In this document: positions 14,441 to 16,105 of the stretch, in pieces
How positions within the stretch are numbered: the first letter of the stretch is position 1
How the letters are laid out: every line of letters starts with the position of its first letter
Assembly: GCA_004525155.1 (NCBI GenBank)
Contig: SPDA01000007.1
Coordinates: forward strand, 1 to 16,105
Source of the DNA: Spirochaetales bacterium
GTDB lineage: Bacteria; Spirochaetota; Spirochaetia; SPDA01
Direction: 5' to 3'
DNA: 16,105 nucleotides
Translations under genes and position numbers: made by a program
The notes under the pieces: model-generated
The model's input: the letters and a program-made list of their open reading frames with translations, nothing else
Databases searched by the model: none
What the model was told of the DNA's origin: nothing

Positions 14441-15472
14441 CTATCCCCGGTCTTCTTTTTCCAGCAGGTCCGTTTTAACGCCGGTAACGTCGCCGAGCTT
14501 CCTGTCGAACCTCTCGGCTTTTTTGACGCTTTCGTCGTATTTCTGGAGGGACTGCCGCATGTATTTGCCGACCAGGGAATATTCCGTGTAGAATTTGCCG
14601 AACGCGGTCTGTATGAGCGAAAGCTCGCGCATAATCGCCCGCGCCTGTTCCTCCACGCGGAAACCTTTGAGGCCGAGGACGATGGCCATGAGGTAGGAAT
14701 AGAGGCTTCCGGGGGACACCGGTACGACCTTCCTTTCCAGGGCGTAGGACTGCAGCCTGTAATTGCGTTCCGAAGAAGAAATGTCGTCCGCGACTATTAT
14801 CTCGTAATAAATGTTTTCGGCCGGCACATACATGAGGGCGAAGTTATAGGTTCCTTCCTCCTCCCGTATGTACTTCTCCGCAATCTCGTCAATGCGTTTC
14901 CGGACACTCCGGACGAATTCCTTCCGTTCAAAAATCCTGGTCTGCGGATCTTTCGCCGCTATCATGCGCTGAAAACTTTCGAGGGGGAACTTCGCGTCTA
15001 TGGGCACCAGCCTGTCTCCCAGCTTTATGGCCGCATCCACGACGCTGCCGTCGCTGAATCTGTACTGGGACGTAAAGTGTTTGCCTGGAAGCACCTGCGA
15101 AAGAAGATCCTCCAGCAGGAATTCCCCCAGGCCCCCGCGGAGCTTGGGGGCCTTGAGGATGTCCTTCAGCTGCACCAGGTCCCTGCCGAAGTCCTCGATC
15201 TGCCTGGAGGTCTTTTCCAGAATGCCGAGTTTGGTGAATACCTCCGTCATGAGGTTCTGGGACTGGCGGTAAAAGGCGGACTGTTCGCTCAAAGTCTGTC
15301 TGGAAGATTCGAGCTGCTTCACCTTGAGATCGCCCAGTTCCGCCTGCAGTGTGCCGAGTTCCCTGCGGAGATCGGCAACCTGCTGGTGCCTGGGCATCCT
15401 GCTCAGCAGAAGGAAGAGCAGGCCTATAACGGCGGCAAGGAGAACTGAAAACAGGAGGAACAGGGGTGTCAT
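14441..15472 (-). CDS. rmuC: RmuC-family DNA recombination/nuclease protein
   Basis: A 343-residue protein. An N-terminal membrane helix (about 3-24) is followed by a coiled coil (about 28-75, LRRELGTLQAELGDLKVKQL) and the RmuC core. The core has GGLGEFLLEDLL (113-124) and a PD-(D/E)xK-like site with E117, D146 (SVVDAAIK) and D159-x-K161 (VPIDAKFP). RmuC limits sequence inversions at short inverted repeats in E. coli and is thought to be a nuclease anchored at the membrane; the length is shorter than the 475-residue E. coli protein. It is the first gene of the minus-strand operon that continues into the DUF523-DUF1722 gene and the photolyase. Its ATG has only a weak CCAG-like ribosome site; a candidate promoter sits just upstream. 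The domain call is firm, and the role in this operon is inferred. Confidence 0.92.
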   Translation of the reverse strand: MTPLFLLFSVLLAAVIGLLFLLLSRMPRHQQVADLRRELGTLQAELGDLKVKQLESSRQTLSEQSAFYRQSQNLMTEVFTKLGILEKTSRQIEDFGRDLVQLKDILKAPKLRGGLGEFLLEDLLSQVLPGKHFTSQYRFSDGSVVDAAIKLGDRLVPIDAKFPLESFQRMIAAKDPQTRIFERKEFVRSVRKRIDEIAEKYIREEEGTYNFALMYVPAENIYYEIIVADDISSSERNYRLQSYALERKVVPVSPGSLYSYLMAIVLGLKGFRVEEQARAIMRELSLIQTAFGKFYTEYSLVGKYMRQSLQKYDESVKKAERFDRKLGDVTGVKTDLLEKEDRG

Positions 15473-15483
15473 AACTGGTTTGT

Positions 15484-15512
15484 ATACTACACTTTGATGT
15501 AAGGATTGAAAA
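15484..15512 (-). promoter_or_regulatory. Candidate promoter for the rmuC operon
   Basis: On the minus strand TTTTCA (15512-15507, 4 of 6 matches to the -35) is separated by 17 bases from TAGTAT (15489-15484, 4 of 6 matches to the -10), which ends 11 bases before the rmuC ATG. A start so close would give an almost leaderless transcript, matching the weak ribosome site. A short TGTA-TAC-TACA inverted repeat overlaps the -10. Moderate matches only. Confidence 0.3.
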
Positions 15513-15526
15513 GTGCGCGAATTGTT

Positions 15527-15536
15527 AGTCCGGACT
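15527..15536. promoter_or_regulatory. 10-base perfect palindrome AGTCCGGACT in a divergent gap
   Basis: The palindrome lies in the 92-base gap between rmuC and the divergent membrane-protein gene, 15 bases upstream of the candidate rmuC -35. The symmetry is exact. An operator role is speculative, since palindromes of this length occur by chance in GC-rich DNA. Confidence 0.25.
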
Positions 15537-15564
15537 CTTTACGCGCCAGCTCAACCGGCATAAA

Positions 15565-16105
15565 ATGATAACCATGATAGATTCCCTTGTAAGAAAAAAA
15601 GGCATTTCTTTTATTCTCATACCTCTGCATCTGGGGCTTGTTATATTCAGTCTCTTTCTTTTTCCTCATTTCACGAAGCGGATGGGCGGCACCGCCGGAT
15701 TGGAGGTTTCTGCGCGCTACTGGCTGTTTTATGCCCTGTCTGTGGCCGGAAGTTTGGGTATTCTCGGATTATTTTTTTTCAAATCGAAACCTTTGTTCAC
15801 GGCTTCGCTTTTTTTCCTTATACTGCTGATTCTTGAACCCTTCATCCGGATTCAGCGCGGGCTGCTGGGGTTCATGTTCCCGGGCGTGGACTTCATCCTG
15901 CCTTTTATCGTTTTTTTTATTCTTCTTGCCGTGTTTCCGAAGATGAAAAATCACATAACCTGGCTTGCCTGGGGGAAATCCGGCACCATCGTCTGGATAC
16001 TGCTCGGAGGCACCATTGTGTTTTCCGTAGGAGCCCTTACGGCCTGGTGTTTTATCCTCCGGCCTGAGCTTGGCGATCTGACGGGCATGATACCTTCCTG
16101 GCCCC
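15565..16105 (+). CDS. CPBP-family intramembrane protease-like protein, 3' truncated
   Basis: The frame opens at ATG 15565 and runs without a stop to the window end (about 180 residues). The protein is very hydrophobic, with five or so predicted membrane helices: about residues 13-32 (FILIPLHLGLVIF), 50-75, 80-95, 105-130 (ILPFIVFFILLAVF) and 145-165 (TIVWILLGGTIVFSVGALTAW). The last visible part, ILRPELGDLTGMIP, resembles the stretch that precedes the catalytic EExxR helix in CPBP (CAAX-protease/bacteriocin-processing) proteins. That catalytic motif would lie beyond the edge, so activity cannot be judged. An alternative start is ATG 15574. Neither start has a clear ribosome site. It is divergent from rmuC. 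The existence of the gene is likely; the family call is moderate. Confidence 0.68.
   Translation, partial: MITMIDSLVRKKGISFILIPLHLGLVIFSLFLFPHFTKRMGGTAGLEVSARYWLFYALSVAGSLGILGLFFFKSKPLFTASLFFLILLILEPFIRIQRGLLGFMFPGVDFILPFIVFFILLAVFPKMKNHITWLAWGKSGTIVWILLGGTIVFSVGALTAWCFILRPELGDLTGMIPSWP

Noticed and set aside
14426..15448. Plus-strand open frame (340 codons) opposite rmuC
   Set aside because: It mirrors rmuC almost exactly. The minus-strand frame carries the conserved RmuC motifs, whereas this frame has none.
15638..15829. Short plus-strand frame of 63 codons near the right edge
   Set aside because: It is out of frame with the longer open membrane-protein frame that begins at 15565 and runs off the window; that frame has a coherent series of hydrophobic helices.
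1..16105. CRISPR arrays, tRNA or rRNA genes, insertion sequences and prophage genes
   Set aside because: No regularly spaced repeats, cloverleaf-like sequence, transposase or integrase motifs, or terminal inverted repeats were seen by eye; a covariance-model search would be decisive for small RNAs.

Overview
This is a gene-dense bacterial chromosome segment of moderate to slightly high GC. Ten complete genes and two edge-truncated genes fill almost all of it, and no gap exceeds about 95 bases. There is no rRNA, tRNA, CRISPR array, transposase or phage gene. The content suggests a free-living spirochaete (Spirochaetota): a HAMP-SpoIIE phosphatase with an enlarged catalytic domain, a long-chain acyl-CoA synthetase of the type I associate with spirochaetes, tandem AI-2E-family permeases, a class II photolyase and an RmuC nuclease. 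That assignment rests on remembered family resemblance and is only moderately secure.

Layout. (1) Positions 1-2004, plus strand: the C-terminal part of a membrane-bound HAMP/SpoIIE phosphatase, then a small double zinc-ribbon protein with a C-terminal membrane anchor. (2) Positions 5617-2029, minus strand: a FabZ-like dehydratase, a long-chain acyl-CoA synthetase, and an SfsA nuclease fused to a Uri/DUF123 GIY-YIG domain; the last two overlap by four bases. (3) Positions 5664-8489, plus strand: two tandem AI-2E/PerM permeases and an unrecognised 193-residue protein, apparently one operon. (4) Positions 10329-8551, minus strand: a GNAT acetyltransferase fused to a class II-type histone deacetylase/acetylpolyamine amidohydrolase. 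It diverges across only 40 bases from (5) a CrtI-like FAD oxidoreductase at 10370-11890. (6) Positions 15472-11907, minus strand: rmuC, a DUF523-DUF1722 (YbgA/TudS-like) fusion, and a class II CPD photolyase, with one-base gaps between the genes. (7) From 15565 on the plus strand: the N-terminal part of a membrane protein resembling a CPBP-family intramembrane protease, cut by the window end.

The rmuC / DUF523-DUF1722 / photolyase block reads as a DNA-damage or light-damage operon. It recalls the ybgA-phr pair of E. coli even though the photolyase here belongs to a different class. The dehydratase/acyl-CoA synthetase pair belongs to fatty-acid or lipid metabolism. The most unusual feature of the window is three multi-domain fusions: SfsA-Uri, GNAT-HDAC and DUF523-DUF1722. 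The first joins two nuclease folds, and the second joins an acetyltransferase to a deacetylase in one chain.
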